From: an uncultured Ruminiclostridium sp.
Lineage (GTDB): Bacteria > Bacillota > Clostridia > Oscillospirales > Ruminococcaceae
Reading direction: 5' to 3'
Assembly (NCBI GenBank): GCA_947624435.1
Contig: CANQKE010000003.1
Location: 1 to 64,000 of the forward strand
DNA: 64,000 nucleotides
Position numbers and translations under genes: made by a program. Shown here one piece after another: positions 35,801 to 42,062 of the stretch (within the stretch, counting starts at the first letter, position 1; each line of letters begins with the position of its first letter). Under the pieces are notes generated by a model that was not told where the DNA came from, did no database searches, and saw only the letters and a program-made list of their open reading frames with translations.

Positions 35801-38784
35801 ACTTTGAAAACATTTATAATGCAAACGGCAGCTGGTCGCCTGTAATACGCAAGACGCTTACCGGCAGGAAGTGGCAGAGCTTTGACCGATTTGAATTTGC
35901 GCTGACTCTGGATAAAGCTCAGGGCGCGGATATATCCACTGTTACTTACCCCGAAAGCTTAGTTATAGCAAACAAGGACGGCAACAGCAACAGCTATACC
36001 GAGGTCTTTGACAACGCGGTAGAGTTTACTAAGCCCGGAATTTTCACCTTTACCATAGAGGAAAAGGCGGGCGGAGAAAACAACGGTATAGACTACGACA
36101 GCACGCATAAATATACCGTGACCGTTACCGTTACCGATGAGAATAATGACGGCGTTCTCACCGTAAAGGCGGATAACACCGCGGCGCTGGAATTTGAAAA
36201 CAGCTACAGCGCGACCGGTATCTGGCCGCCGAAAGTGACTAAAACGCTTACCGGCAGAAAGTGGGACGGCGAGTATGATAAGTATTCGTTTGGTATAACG
36301 CTGGATAAAGCGCCGGACGGCGTGGATATAAGCGGCTTTACTCTCCCCGCAGACCTTGTTATAACTAAGGGCGGGCAGGACGCCGAAAGCTATACCGGAC
36401 AATTTGACAACGTGGTATTCAGTACGCCCGGAGAATATGTGTTCTCTATCTTTGAGAATGACACCGGGCTTGGCGGTATCAGCTATGACGACAGCGTTTA
36501 TACCCTGACTGTCTATGTTTTGGACGAGGGCAACGGCCGTCTTGAACCGGAGGTCACCGAGGTAAGAAAGAACGGCGAGGTAATAGCCACCGACAGCGTG
36601 CTGGAGTTTACCAACGAATATTACGCCGATACGACGCTGAGAGCCGGAACGCTGCGGACAAGAAAACTCTTTACCGGAAGAAACTGGCTTGAAAGCGACA
36701 AGTTCGGATTTACTCTTACTCCCGCCGATGAGGTTACAAAGCAGGCAGTGACCGATGGATTCATACTGCTGCCGGATAACGCGGATGACATGGTAATAGG
36801 TAACGATACCGACAATCTCGAATGTGAGATAGGCGATATTATCTTTAAGTCAAACGGCGAGGAACAACGAGTATATACCTTTACCGTCACGGAAAAGGAT
36901 ACCGGACTGTTCGGTGTTGAGTATGCCGGGCCTGTCGATATCACAGTTACCGTCACCGACGACATGAAGGGTGAGCTTACGGTTTCGGCCGAGGGCGGAA
37001 GAAACGGGCTGCTGACGTTCAGGAATGTTTACAGCGCCTCGGGCGAGGCATGGCCGCCCAAGGTGAATGCAAAGCTTGTCGGCAGAGATTGGACGGATAA
37101 AGATTCTTTCACCTATTCGATAACGCTTGACGAAGTGCCGGAGGGCGTTGATATTGACAGCATAACATTGCCGCCGGACATCACCGTAAAGAAAGGCGAA
37201 CAGCAGTCCGACTTCTACGGGCTGGGATTCGATCAGGTAATATTCAACAATGCGGGACTTTACACCTTTACTGTAAGGCAAAAGTCCGGCGATACTCCCG
37301 GCGGCGTGGAATATTCCGCGCAGGAATACACCATAGAGCTTTACGTTTCGGACGATAACGAAGGACATCTTTCCGCCGAGGTGGTAAAGATAACCGACAA
37401 GGACGGCAACGTTTACCTTGAAGACGAGCTGTTGTTTGAAAATACCTACTCCGCCCGTCAGACGCTTATCGGAGAGGAAGAACTGACGGTAACGAAAAAT
37501 CTCTCCGGCAGAGACTGGAAGACCGGCGACGTGTTCGCGTTCGAGCTGCAGCAGCTTTCCGGTCCTAAGGAGATCAATGTTCCGGTACTTCTGATAGAGG
37601 GCAGGGACGGAGAAAACGGCGCAATAAGCGGACACTTTGAGGATATCACATTTACCACGCCGGGAGAGTATCAATTTGAGGTAAAGGAGACCGGCGGCAC
37701 CTCCGCGGGTATCACCTTTGATAAGAACACTTACAAGCTTACCGTGATCGCCGAAGATAACGGCGACGGCAGTATGACCCTTACCGTCAGCGGCAACGAT
37801 GATATCAGCTTTACTAACACTTATAAAGCCGCTCCGGTTACCGTAAAGGGCGATAATTTCACCATAACAAAGAGCTTATCCGGCAGAGAGTGGAAAGCGG
37901 AGGATAGCTTTGAGTTTGCGGTGACAGACTCCGATACGTTAAGCGGCGAGATAATAACTATAAGCGGTTCGGACAGCGAAAAATCCAAGCATTTAAGCGA
38001 TATGGAGTTTACCGAGCCGGGCGATCATTCCTATACCGTTACCGAAACTAAGGGCTCTGACGAAAATATCACCTACGACGATAAGTCTTACCGCTTTAAT
38101 GTAACGGTGACCGACGACGGTAATGGCAAGCTTAACGCGCAAATCAGCGGCGATACCGAAATGCTGTTCACCAACGTATATAATGAGCCGCAGACCAGTG
38201 AGCCGGAGACCAGCGCTCCTACCAGCGAACCGGAAACCAGTGCTCCTACGAGCGAGCCGGAAACCAGCGCACCCACAAGCGAGCCGGAGACCAGCGCTCC
38301 TACCAGTGAGCCGGAAACCAGCGCTCCTACCAGCGAGCCGGAAACCAGCGCTCCTACAAGTGAGCCGGAAACGAGTGCTCCTACAAGCGAGCCGGAAACC
38401 AGCGCTCCTACCAGCGAGCCGGAAACCAGCGCACCTACCAGCGAGCCGGAGACAAGTGCTCCTACAAGTGAGCCGGAAACCAGCGCTCCTACCAGCGAGC
38501 CGGAAACAAGCGCGCCTACCAGCGAGCCGGAGACAAGTGCTCCTACAAGTGAGCCGGAAACGAGTGCTCCTACAAGTGAGCCGGAAACAAGTGCTCCCAC
38601 CAGCGAGCCGGAAACGAGCAAGCCCACTGATACCGACGGAGACGCAACCGCTCAGCCGGACGACAAGGACAACAATCCCAGCACCGGAATAAGGTTAGAC
38701 GTGACCGCCGCGCTTATCACGGGTTCCGCATTCTCGTTGACAGCGATAGTGTTCCGACGCAAAAGTAAAAAAGATAAGAAATAA
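23839..38784 (+). CDS. Giant cell-wall-anchored protein with 24 pilin-type isopeptide domains
   Basis: 4,981 residues. A signal peptide ends near Ala44 (AVTASA). About 700 residues of N-terminal region follow, then an SdrD-B-like domain (about 768-915, GVFALRGFVFFDEKNDKGKG), a CnaB-like domain, a SpaA/prealbumin-like domain (about 1152-1290, GAVFRLYEF...VIRELFAPAGYAV) and, from about 1299 to 4783, 24 tandem FctA/Spy0128-type domains of about 145 residues each. Each has Lys in x-K-x-L-x-G-R, a central FxxxE and a terminal FxNxY, the Lys/Glu/Asn set for intramolecular isopeptide bonds. Asn is present in all 24; Lys is Ala in repeats 2, 10 and 22. Then come 16 TSEPETSAP repeats, a sorting signal NPSTG (38674-38688), a membrane helix and a Lys/Arg tail. 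A stiff adhesin or stalk is inferred. Confidence 0.92.
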   Translation: MDKRNGTLKRITAFLLSVSMALTMFNVTDLPLINNGSSAVTASAEETTVAPADQKRYRDDTTVRMFYTTRPGAFGGVQKVTQIHVYAFAGETLEFGSNVYNANYGMDKNGVQKAYSYNDKTTPVGQDKGEDQDIVVRGPTGNYMSFDVKKSGEGLIDSVAKEKQALSGATGDYQPLTYHVTETGVYTFYFRSLYFDTSTTYHWNNKLKIPDTDIYYTNATGTSIKTAMEAYVYNYADKYIGGTGGTSNVSTTKYYKKVGSGYQQVFTMDEYKDGIPVFDPFFNPGWIAAWAVNVRDESGSIKSGRTYADQLSTETQGNIHERFFVMTNDNYLYKLELNGASPYTSTLFANNRGVMDSATGNILYKSAKDINNNSAFGRMGVKYKMPEASDTDLTKTFKIFFEYPSSDLEGILYENAILPDPAKNLSFSGLDKEGKLYAGAGGYFSFDVEEATTATIKVEFLDKDGKPSKVYKPAEITDIVTPYTTNSFYWNGKDGNNTKVEAGTKIKYSVTAKAGEIHFPIIDMELAQKGLTLTRVNDLYTKEGNPVKDDIYEATKSVVYYDETAIYYGENAASTGLSEGEIKIEERAKDTNNRYTLSKLIEAVKNNKFINAVDKNGNPAVDEHIGELIKQDKDNNYYLTYGNWRYEYPLYEKRYGLADYPNIRIGDHSHTNNPIDYFGKSVAAQQSLIDYLDSSKNPVGKASQSGTYSTSFNKPTDNATPSYTIGSDKYYYWGSTTDYAIANYWTFIPAQTVSSDTPIETKDPDEGTGVFALRGFVFFDEKNDKGKGVFDPLNDGDHELSNITLKLYKETEALVASGDKEYCYVDGSNQVVSIKNFADADGKTVYELVSSAVTTLKGDYYFTGLEYDIDKGTEYLYQVVRPDPSFNVPTSTGIIPATTDESKLKADTSAASGPYDLYEYGASVKGTEVQKFKIGGDGGLKPEEKNRFTVTATNVGYNYEPFISVTVSKNWNVDDESGEWSQKPPVTLELSYNLTNNATGVHDRHNISIMEQNSYNYPYLTKTIDGKEVDDYAVTAEYFVWKGAAYKFEFAYNSFTNEYSDMVGTPYYFIITDTNSDGEYDIDDLEKDGTTEGKVKWDAYKDNWQAAKPMGSESALSGDDKEKDVAPVVATVDYQQLASGNSFAVTNSTRSGVIEITKADSSIVLADGTIDTRADTDLLLSGAVFRLYEFTKEDKAFDDPLTAVKNNIADQKGEDRSKAAAAVIWLNKHLYDDETTRSNGMLTFHGLDINNKYVIRELFAPAGYAVTAASEYRVVGPDDFKKTSNVVELVISNTKPDDNLTIRKVLSGRGWNDTDSFDFNIKLTDYDLSLEGYDHSKVEFNEEELGDFAQFKDDGKTLTIDKGTDFLDMGGRKNYSVKVLSTAISKNDFSWKNNKAIEDSDGDSKITFPYPGTFTFKITEVTPAEKKGGITYSTAEYVITVTVGLTFVDEGKTEYDSSEEVLANLNPTVTSITRNAETVDAVQFTNTYSVAELDSKTSYYINADLTGRTGESWLATDKFNFTISGDNDLTTNALKEGHIKFKALEELFDKDTGTYNISIDRNTTDSQHRAYSVELEDIDFSGVTFEPDSDGSGSKPLEYTFEIKQTIPADATGNVYQGITYDDTEYTLKAELYDDNPDTTHIDKIIYTLTNETTKKSYTCTVTYKDNGEIDNQVHSKEAAGHAFTFTNTYATTAEWSPLIAKTLEGRPWHEDDSFTFRIRQNQPSSGTYGTAGGVKMPSTGTSINIKKPTDGSKKGQGQLGTITFTQPTSATGDNNRYYRFTISETHDGTGGIEWANDQIVYIRATDNLDGTLNLEYTIGAPSDTNKFAPLMSNTEFNFINTYSEKGTLTLDIEKALQGRAWTDRDSFTFNIDDSTNSDKTGYRFYDSVHVRAATIDDDGSISGEPVQKESADIVFTKPGKYTFTVSERSGTDKNIVYDGRSYKIDVDVTNGYDTGDIPNGKLNVSASYVVAEGSAKTDAADEVTVTLPFTNKAYAEAELKLNKTLSGRDWNSSDIFNVDIALTDGDENAVMLSDGGETPFTDEHLTQTAELTDSGRSIEKTLRFYKAGTYTFEITEKLPDGGIKDNVTYDNNTYTLTVTVTDNGEGELVADCEITGGDEKNSSAEASAASVTFVNTYSAVGYVRINKTMSGREKLWNTTAEGGINDSFAFTASPDEAAQQAIDASLLELRNDGEVPIDAYDEQNGDPQSRYDYLYIYAQNLKFQAGDPGYVDGGYYEYKFIITEQNGGKTIDGITYDESKYTVTVKITKNTDNTFKIEPVSVQKGSEDSKYVAESSVSFANTYTAKGTADFEVSKTLNGRDWITGDEFNFTVTEDTKNPATAVITTDPATAEDKPGKISITLDKAGEYNFTVAEDIPNGDKKGITYDKSEYKVTLTATDNDKGTLNITSTITKDGESADEISFTNSYSAKGTYQIRVHKELTGREGDKWLAGDKFSYKLSTAAANVTADKNTIEIGSTSDEHDGVFNISLDNVTYNEENTASYIVTVKEDIPDGDTKGITYDNSTYSITLKIEEKDFDGVINDDEITAEVKKDGESYSKEKLEFANSYKAEGAVLSFDVTKKLEGRPWDTDDSFGFSISSVKYEDTEIESDDMSGYIDISDGTHSIDSSNETKTVNNSVTFLKAGSYEFIFSEVLKSDVGLTCDDLDRKFEVEVKDNNEGELEIKSVTIDGEPVADIDDIDLEFVNSYSASGTLSADSITVLATLTGRPENKWLPKDIFAFNIQPVEDYGGTVTLPDSIEISDKTDEHTNGFGEITFTGVTFDDDGNPAVYKFKVSQKYGGNTIYGVNYDPAEYTVTVSLTNDKKGGLKAEVTKVEKSADGPVSAAAISDGDMPLEFHNVYSPEDFRWTPTVSKVLNGRDWCEYDSFDFNIKLTDGDPDGVYIPESTVNINSETSGYNAAFETITFSKPGTYTFEISESESGTVDGITYAEPQTVTIEVTDNNEGSLVTKMSDTYVDNISTGYKFTNSYAASGKLAADSIKVIKQLIGRDWNNGDEFTFTIKAPSEIYAGDKITLPADVVINNGSDVYGEDGRTKGFGEISFDNITFAAGERQKKYIFTIAEEGKDSNGVKYDKTEIAVEVTLTDNLDGTLSVSGGKEVTFNNTYTASSATLNRDSLLTVHKTLVGRQDDIWLDTDSFDFTIKPYDDITKQACDDKDILLADSDITISGDSKSGEKTGKFGAITFNKAGTYIFEISEQSGDIEGITYDDTSYYLTVQVIDNQQGNLKFLYGKLTDKDGKNVLAISFENVYKTEGSWTPKAAKTLTGRDWNEKDSFGFNIELESFNGNNVPEGMEYSESITLTGMTAASGTKYDLPFSNITFTKTGEYVFGITEAIPDGADKNNVYKGIKYDDTKYLVTVTVTDDLKGKLTAKSDISADFINTYSASGKIVLPVTKTFTGRANNEWFDSDIFSFNAVAYNAAAKDAVLAEKMFFTPLTLDGKTAEVTDGTASGDIGIELENIEFAAGENSIDYEFTVKEKQGGIPGTTYDNSEYHAYVTVTDKTDGTLDISVSYKLEEAVDGIEFTNVYSTKPAAVEFDIEKTLIGRPWQDFDSFDFELAGENIPDVDISAITDKSESSGGNSRHQAFGFDVNAGDSFSFTVSEKVPKDKLGLTYSDKEYNVTVTGTDNTKGQTIAKVTVKDKDNVLYSFDTSQTDIPEVVLSFVNSYEPVLVSDLLPKISKTLNGRRWLSTDKFMFDVDINGEGEYVTLPEEAVVTGEGVPRTQNTVSTKPGSVTFSPSGEEKTLYEFIISEKDEEDDKNNNIYSVSYDKSEYVAEVLFTDDFKGSLTAKLTKLTQKTASDGTESGEVLYSGDGDIPTLGFENIYTASGTWPPVVKKTLTGRDFDENDKFIFHISLEKWPDNVNLDEVGMPDDLVIQLSDGVTDGYITKAFDAVEFSKPGEYVFSVTEKTDGETIRKGVDYDKTKYQIILQVTDKKLDGVLSYEPENVTVINEDGTQDNYSNTKTLDFENIYNANGSWSPVIRKTLTGRKWQSFDRFEFALTLDKAQGADISTVTYPESLVIANKDGNSNSYTEVFDNAVEFTKPGIFTFTIEEKAGGENNGIDYDSTHKYTVTVTVTDENNDGVLTVKADNTAALEFENSYSATGIWPPKVTKTLTGRKWDGEYDKYSFGITLDKAPDGVDISGFTLPADLVITKGGQDAESYTGQFDNVVFSTPGEYVFSIFENDTGLGGISYDDSVYTLTVYVLDEGNGRLEPEVTEVRKNGEVIATDSVLEFTNEYYADTTLRAGTLRTRKLFTGRNWLESDKFGFTLTPADEVTKQAVTDGFILLPDNADDMVIGNDTDNLECEIGDIIFKSNGEEQRVYTFTVTEKDTGLFGVEYAGPVDITVTVTDDMKGELTVSAEGGRNGLLTFRNVYSASGEAWPPKVNAKLVGRDWTDKDSFTYSITLDEVPEGVDIDSITLPPDITVKKGEQQSDFYGLGFDQVIFNNAGLYTFTVRQKSGDTPGGVEYSAQEYTIELYVSDDNEGHLSAEVVKITDKDGNVYLEDELLFENTYSARQTLIGEEELTVTKNLSGRDWKTGDVFAFELQQLSGPKEINVPVLLIEGRDGENGAISGHFEDITFTTPGEYQFEVKETGGTSAGITFDKNTYKLTVIAEDNGDGSMTLTVSGNDDISFTNTYKAAPVTVKGDNFTITKSLSGREWKAEDSFEFAVTDSDTLSGEIITISGSDSEKSKHLSDMEFTEPGDHSYTVTETKGSDENITYDDKSYRFNVTVTDDGNGKLNAQISGDTEMLFTNVYNEPQTSEPETSAPTSEPETSAPTSEPETSAPTSEPETSAPTSEPETSAPTSEPETSAPTSEPETSAPTSEPETSAPTSEPETSAPTSEPETSAPTSEPETSAPTSEPETSAPTSEPETSAPTSEPETSAPTSEPETSAPTSEPETSKPTDTDGDATAQPDDKDNNPSTGIRLDVTAALITGSAFSLTAIVFRRKSKKDKK
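38194..38625 (+). repeat. 16 tandem copies of a 27-bp coding repeat
   Basis: Sixteen in-frame 27-bp units encode TSEPETSAP (the last one TSEPETSKP). Codon third positions vary among the units (for example ACC, ACG or ACA for Thr), so this is an established repeat rather than a fresh expansion. It forms the Ser/Thr/Pro-rich wall-spanning spacer before the sorting signal. Copy number could vary between strains. Confidence 0.95.
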
Positions 38785-38795
38785 CGCATAAAATT

Positions 38796-38905
38796 ACCCC
38801 GCCGAAAGGCGGGGTCAGCTTGTCGAAAAACCTCCCTGCGGTCGGATTTTTCGACAAGCTGACCAAAAAATGAGCAAGTATGTCAGCACATACTTGCTCA
38901 TTTTT
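38796..38905 (+). terminator. Three stacked hairpins ending the giant gene
   Basis: In order: an 8-bp ACCCCGCC/GGCGGGGT stem (38796-38815); a perfect 16-bp stem with arms 38815-38830 and 38847-38862; and a perfect 18-bp stem with arms 38866-38883 and 38888-38905, loop CAGC, whose 3' arm ends in TTTTT. The last is a classic terminator. Confidence 0.85.
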
Positions 38906-39031
38906 GCCGCTCTACGAGCGGCACTTATCACTAATGAGGGTGAAAACCCTGATGGTTTTCCCCTCATACTCCTCTTTCCTTCCGGCTTTTGAACACTTTT
39001 TCTACAGCCTAACCCCGCCGAAAGACGGGGT
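38906..39031. other. Further intergenic hairpins between convergent genes
   Basis: GCCGCTC-TAC-GAGCGGC (38906-38922), an imperfect ATGAGGGTGAAAACC/GGTTTTCCCCTCAT hairpin near 38934-38965, and ACCCCG...CGGGGT (39012-39031). The last one repeats the first hairpin after the giant gene almost exactly and, read leftward, may be the terminator of the P-type ATPase gene. Confidence 0.55.
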
Positions 39032-39054
39032 ACGATTTTTGTATTGTAGTGATG

Positions 39055-41139
39055 TTATTTTCTTAATAATCTTAATGAGTTTAATACCGCGAGTATCGTT
39101 ACACCCACGTCGGCGAATACCGCAGCCCACATATTCGCAAGTCCGAGGACGCCCAGTATCTGTATTATCAGCTTTACGCCGAGCGCAAAAACTATGTTCT
39201 GCATAACTATCGAGTTGGTGCGGCCGCTTATCTCTATCGCGTCTATCAGCGTGTGCGGGTCGTCGTTCATCAGCACCGCGTCGGCGGTCTCTATCGCGCT
39301 GTCCGCACCCGCGCCCATCGCAACCCCTACGTCCGCCTGTGCGATCACGGGAGCGTCGTTGATGCCGTCGCCTACGAAGATAACGCGCTTTTTGCCGCCA
39401 AGCCTTGTTTTTTCCCGCTCGGTGATCTCGCGCTTATCGTCCGGCATTAATCCGCTGTGATATTCGTCGATACCAAGCTCCTTAGCCGCCTTTGCCGCGG
39501 CGTCCTCACTGTCGCCGGTAAGCATGACAGTTTTTATCCTGCGCCGTTTAAGCTCCGCTACGGTGCTTTGCGCGCTTTGCTTTATTTTATCGGATATCGT
39601 GATACAGCCGATGTATTTTCCGTCACGAGCAATGTAAAGCGCAGTACCCGACTGATTTGGGCAGGTTATGCCATTTTCTAAAAGGAATTTTGCACTGCCG
39701 CAAAGTATTTGCCTGCCGTCGACCGTCGCACGCACGCCCTTTCCTGCGATCTCCTCGCAGGAGGTGAGCCGAGTTGCGTCTACGGATTTTGCGTATGCTT
39801 CGGTCACAGATAACGCTATCGGGTGATTGGAGCTGCTTTCGGCATAAGCCGATATTTCCAGTAATTCCTGTTCAGTCAGCCCGTCGGGATAAATGCCGCT
39901 GACCTTGAACTTCCCCTCGGTAAGCGTGCCGGTCTTGTCAAATAGCACCGTTCCCGCCTTAGCGAAGGATTCAAGATAGTTGCTGCCCTTTACCAGAACG
40001 CCGCGCGAGGAGGCCTTGCCTATCCCCGCGAAATATCCCATCGGCACCGAAATGACAAGTGCGCAGGGGCAGGAGATGACAAGGAATATCAGTCCGCGCT
40101 GTACCCATGTTGCAAAGTCAAACCCGGTAAACAGCGGAGGAATGACCGCCAGCAGCACCGCAAGCCCCACCACCGCGGGGGTGTAGTATTTTGCGAAAAC
40201 CGTGATGAAATTTTCGGTCCTGGTCTTTTTCTGAGCCGCGTTTTCTACCGTTTCCAGCATTTTATATACCGCGGTGTCGGCAAATTCCGCTGTAGTCTTT
40301 ACAGTAACGGTGCCGGAGATATTCACGCTGCCCGCTTTTACCTCGTCGCCCTCGCTTATATCGCGCGGTATGCTTTCTCCGGTAAGCGCGGAGGTGTCCA
40401 CCGAGGTAGAGCCGCTTAATATTATTCCGTCCAGCGGAACTTTTTCTCCGGCGCGCACCCTTATCACCGAGCCGGAATGCACCTGCTCCGGCGATACCGT
40501 AATGTATTCACCGTCGCAAAGCAGCTCGGCAGATTCCGGCCGCGTCTTTATAAGCGCGTTTATACTGCGGCGGGAACGGTTCACCGCTATGCTCTGGAAC
40601 AGCTCTCCCACCGAATAGAACAGCATTACCGCCACCGCTTCTTCATATTCGCCGAGGATTATCGCGCCGATGCTCGCTATAAGCATAAGCGTGTTCTCGT
40701 TGAAAAAGCTGCGCGCCGCGACGGCCTTTACCGCCGCGACGGCCACCTCCGCCGCGCTTATGATGTAGGCAATAAGATAGCAGGAAAGCGCGATGATATG
40801 AGGTATGCCCTCATGCGCGATAAAATGCTCCGTTACAAATCCCGCAATAAAAAATACCGCGGAAAGTATTATCTTTATTATATCCGCTTTATGGCTCTCG
40901 GGCTTGTCGGTGTAGTCCTTTTTTGCAATTACCGTAACGTCCGGCTCTATAGCCGAAACTACCTTTGATATCCTGAAAAAAAGCTCCTCCTCGCCGATAT
41001 GCTCCGCCGTCACCGTAAGCTCCTTGCGCATGAAATTCATCGCCGCAGAGCTTATACCGCTTTGCTTTTCCGCCGAGCTGCGTATTTTTTCCGCACAGTT
41101 GGCGCAGTCAAGTCCGTCAAGAATATATTTATATTCCAT
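39055..41139 (-). CDS. Heavy-metal P1B-type ATPase (Zn/Cd/Pb exporter)
   Basis: 694 residues. N-terminal HMA metal-binding domain with GLDCANCAEKI, then the A domain (TGESIP), the CPC metal-channel motif SCPCALVISVP, the phosphorylation motif LFDKTGTLTEGK, the HP-motif SSNHPIALSV and the hinge GDGINDAPVIAQADVGVAMG. CPC with a single CxxC HMA domain and an ArsR regulator alongside points to Zn/Cd/Pb export rather than copper. ATG 41139 is chosen because AAAGGAA lies about 9 bases upstream; the Met at 41157 lacks a site. The gene follows the ArsR gene by 68 bases, with a candidate operator in the gap. Confidence 0.93.
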   Translation of the reverse strand: MEYKYILDGLDCANCAEKIRSSAEKQSGISSAAMNFMRKELTVTAEHIGEEELFFRISKVVSAIEPDVTVIAKKDYTDKPESHKADIIKIILSAVFFIAGFVTEHFIAHEGIPHIIALSCYLIAYIISAAEVAVAAVKAVAARSFFNENTLMLIASIGAIILGEYEEAVAVMLFYSVGELFQSIAVNRSRRSINALIKTRPESAELLCDGEYITVSPEQVHSGSVIRVRAGEKVPLDGIILSGSTSVDTSALTGESIPRDISEGDEVKAGSVNISGTVTVKTTAEFADTAVYKMLETVENAAQKKTRTENFITVFAKYYTPAVVGLAVLLAVIPPLFTGFDFATWVQRGLIFLVISCPCALVISVPMGYFAGIGKASSRGVLVKGSNYLESFAKAGTVLFDKTGTLTEGKFKVSGIYPDGLTEQELLEISAYAESSSNHPIALSVTEAYAKSVDATRLTSCEEIAGKGVRATVDGRQILCGSAKFLLENGITCPNQSGTALYIARDGKYIGCITISDKIKQSAQSTVAELKRRRIKTVMLTGDSEDAAAKAAKELGIDEYHSGLMPDDKREITEREKTRLGGKKRVIFVGDGINDAPVIAQADVGVAMGAGADSAIETADAVLMNDDPHTLIDAIEISGRTNSIVMQNIVFALGVKLIIQILGVLGLANMWAAVFADVGVTILAVLNSLRLLRK

Positions 41140-41172
41140 CTGCCTGTTTCCTTTCATATTTACATTGAATAA

Positions 41173-41188
41173 TTGAATAAATGTTCAA
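41173..41188. promoter_or_regulatory. Candidate ArsR-type operator before the metal ATPase
   Basis: TTGAA-N6-TTCAA palindrome, AT-rich and close in form to SmtB/CzrA sites, located 34-49 bases before the ATPase start. Confidence 0.5.
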
Positions 41189-41207
41189 ATATAAGGTCAA
41201 AAAAATT

Positions 41208-41579
41208 TCATTCCATTATATGCTCTATGGCGTTGCCGAATACGGTGTTTACGTGTTCGTCGCTTAACATATAGTATACTACCTTGCCCTGCTTTTCGGT
41301 CTTTACCAGCTCAGCGGCTCTCAGCACTCTTAACTGGTGGGAAATAGCCGATACTGTCATACCGAGCAGCGCCGCAAGGTCGCATACGCACATTTTGGAA
41401 ATGGACAGCGAGTAGAGTATTTTTATCCTTGTTTCGTCGCTTATAGCCTTGAAAAATACCGACAGCTTTTCAAACTGCTCTTTTTCAAGCATGCCCTCGC
41501 GCACCTTTGCCACTACCTCGTCGTGGATGATGTTCGATTTGCAAAGCTCTGTGTCCTTTTCCGGTATAGTGTTCGACAT
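41208..41579 (-). CDS. ArsR/SmtB-family metal-sensing repressor
   Basis: 123 residues. Winged helix with ISDETRIKILYSL, then CVCDLAALLGMTVSAISHQLRVLRAA, the recognition helix region. The last helix carries Asp-x-His-x10-His-x2-Glu (DEH...EHIME), spaced exactly like the SmtB/CzrA alpha-5 zinc site (D104, H106, H117, E120). It also keeps the CVC of the CadC alpha-3N site and has a Cys near the N-terminus, so both site types may exist. ATG 41579 is chosen for AAAGGA upstream. It is the first gene of the pair with the P-type ATPase and has a promoter and operator in front. Predicted to derepress export when Zn, Cd or Pb binds. Confidence 0.92.
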   Translation of the reverse strand: MSNTIPEKDTELCKSNIIHDEVVAKVREGMLEKEQFEKLSVFFKAISDETRIKILYSLSISKMCVCDLAALLGMTVSAISHQLRVLRAAELVKTEKQGKVVYYMLSDEHVNTVFGNAIEHIME

Positions 41580-41597
41580 TTTAAGTCCTTTCATTTG

Positions 41598-41615
41598 AAC
41601 AGTTGCTCAACTGTT
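41598..41615. promoter_or_regulatory. Operator at the arsR promoter
   Basis: Perfect palindrome AACAGTTG-CT-CAACTGTT, starting 6 bases after the -10 box and so covering the transcript start. The position fits autorepression by the ArsR protein. Confidence 0.75.
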
Positions 41616-41621
41616 ACTATC

Positions 41622-41650
41622 AGTATATCACTTTAAGCCGCGTTTGTCAA
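41622..41650 (-). promoter_or_regulatory. Promoter for arsR-metal ATPase
   Basis: On the minus strand, TTGACA (41650-41645) is 17 bases from TATACT (41627-41622). Confidence 0.85.
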
Positions 41651-41678
41651 CAGCAAATCGCAAATTTTTTTGAAAAAA

Positions 41679-42062
41679 TCAACTTTTTGCTTTTGACGCG
41701 AAATATTTTTCCGCGATACAATTAAAAAACGCGGTCTTATCCTTTTCGTCCATATCGGAGGAAAATATATCGTCCAGCGTTTGCAAAGCCTCGTCCGCCT
41801 GCTCGAGCAGCTTTCTGTCCGACGCGCCCTCAAAATACAGCTTTTCGTCGGAGGAAAGCACGATGTCCGCACCGTCCGACAATTCTTCAACGGAGGTATG
41901 CAGCAGCTGCGCCATTTTTTGGAGTATAGCTCCGCGCGGTCTGCGGCTGCCGTTTAGGTAATTAGCCAGAGCGCGATAGGTTATACCCGCGTCGTCCGCA
42001 AACTCGGTCTTTTTGTATCCGTTTCTCTTTATCAGCACTTCCAGCTTTTTGCTAAGCAGCAT
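41679..42062 (-). CDS. XRE-family helix-turn-helix regulator
   Basis: 127 residues. An N-terminal Cro/C1-type HTH covers about residues 1-60 (LEVLIKRNGYKKTEFADDAGITYRALANYLNGSRRP), followed by an acidic, helical C-terminal half of unknown role. Cytoplasmic. ATG 42062 is chosen because GGGAGG lies 7 bases upstream; the frame runs on to 42122 but without a site. It is transcribed away from argG. It is not a known arginine regulator, and no link to either neighbour is visible beyond position. Confidence 0.82.
   Translation of the reverse strand: MLLSKKLEVLIKRNGYKKTEFADDAGITYRALANYLNGSRRPRGAILQKMAQLLHTSVEELSDGADIVLSSDEKLYFEGASDRKLLEQADEALQTLDDIFSSDMDEKDKTAFFNCIAEKYFASKAKS

Noticed and set aside
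38194..38625. CRISPR array
   Set aside because: The 27-bp repeats are directly tandem, in frame, have no spacers and encode TSEPETSAP.
38088..38627. Minus-strand frame encoding repeated SLVGALVSG
   Set aside because: It is the reverse reading of the TSEPETSAP repeat.
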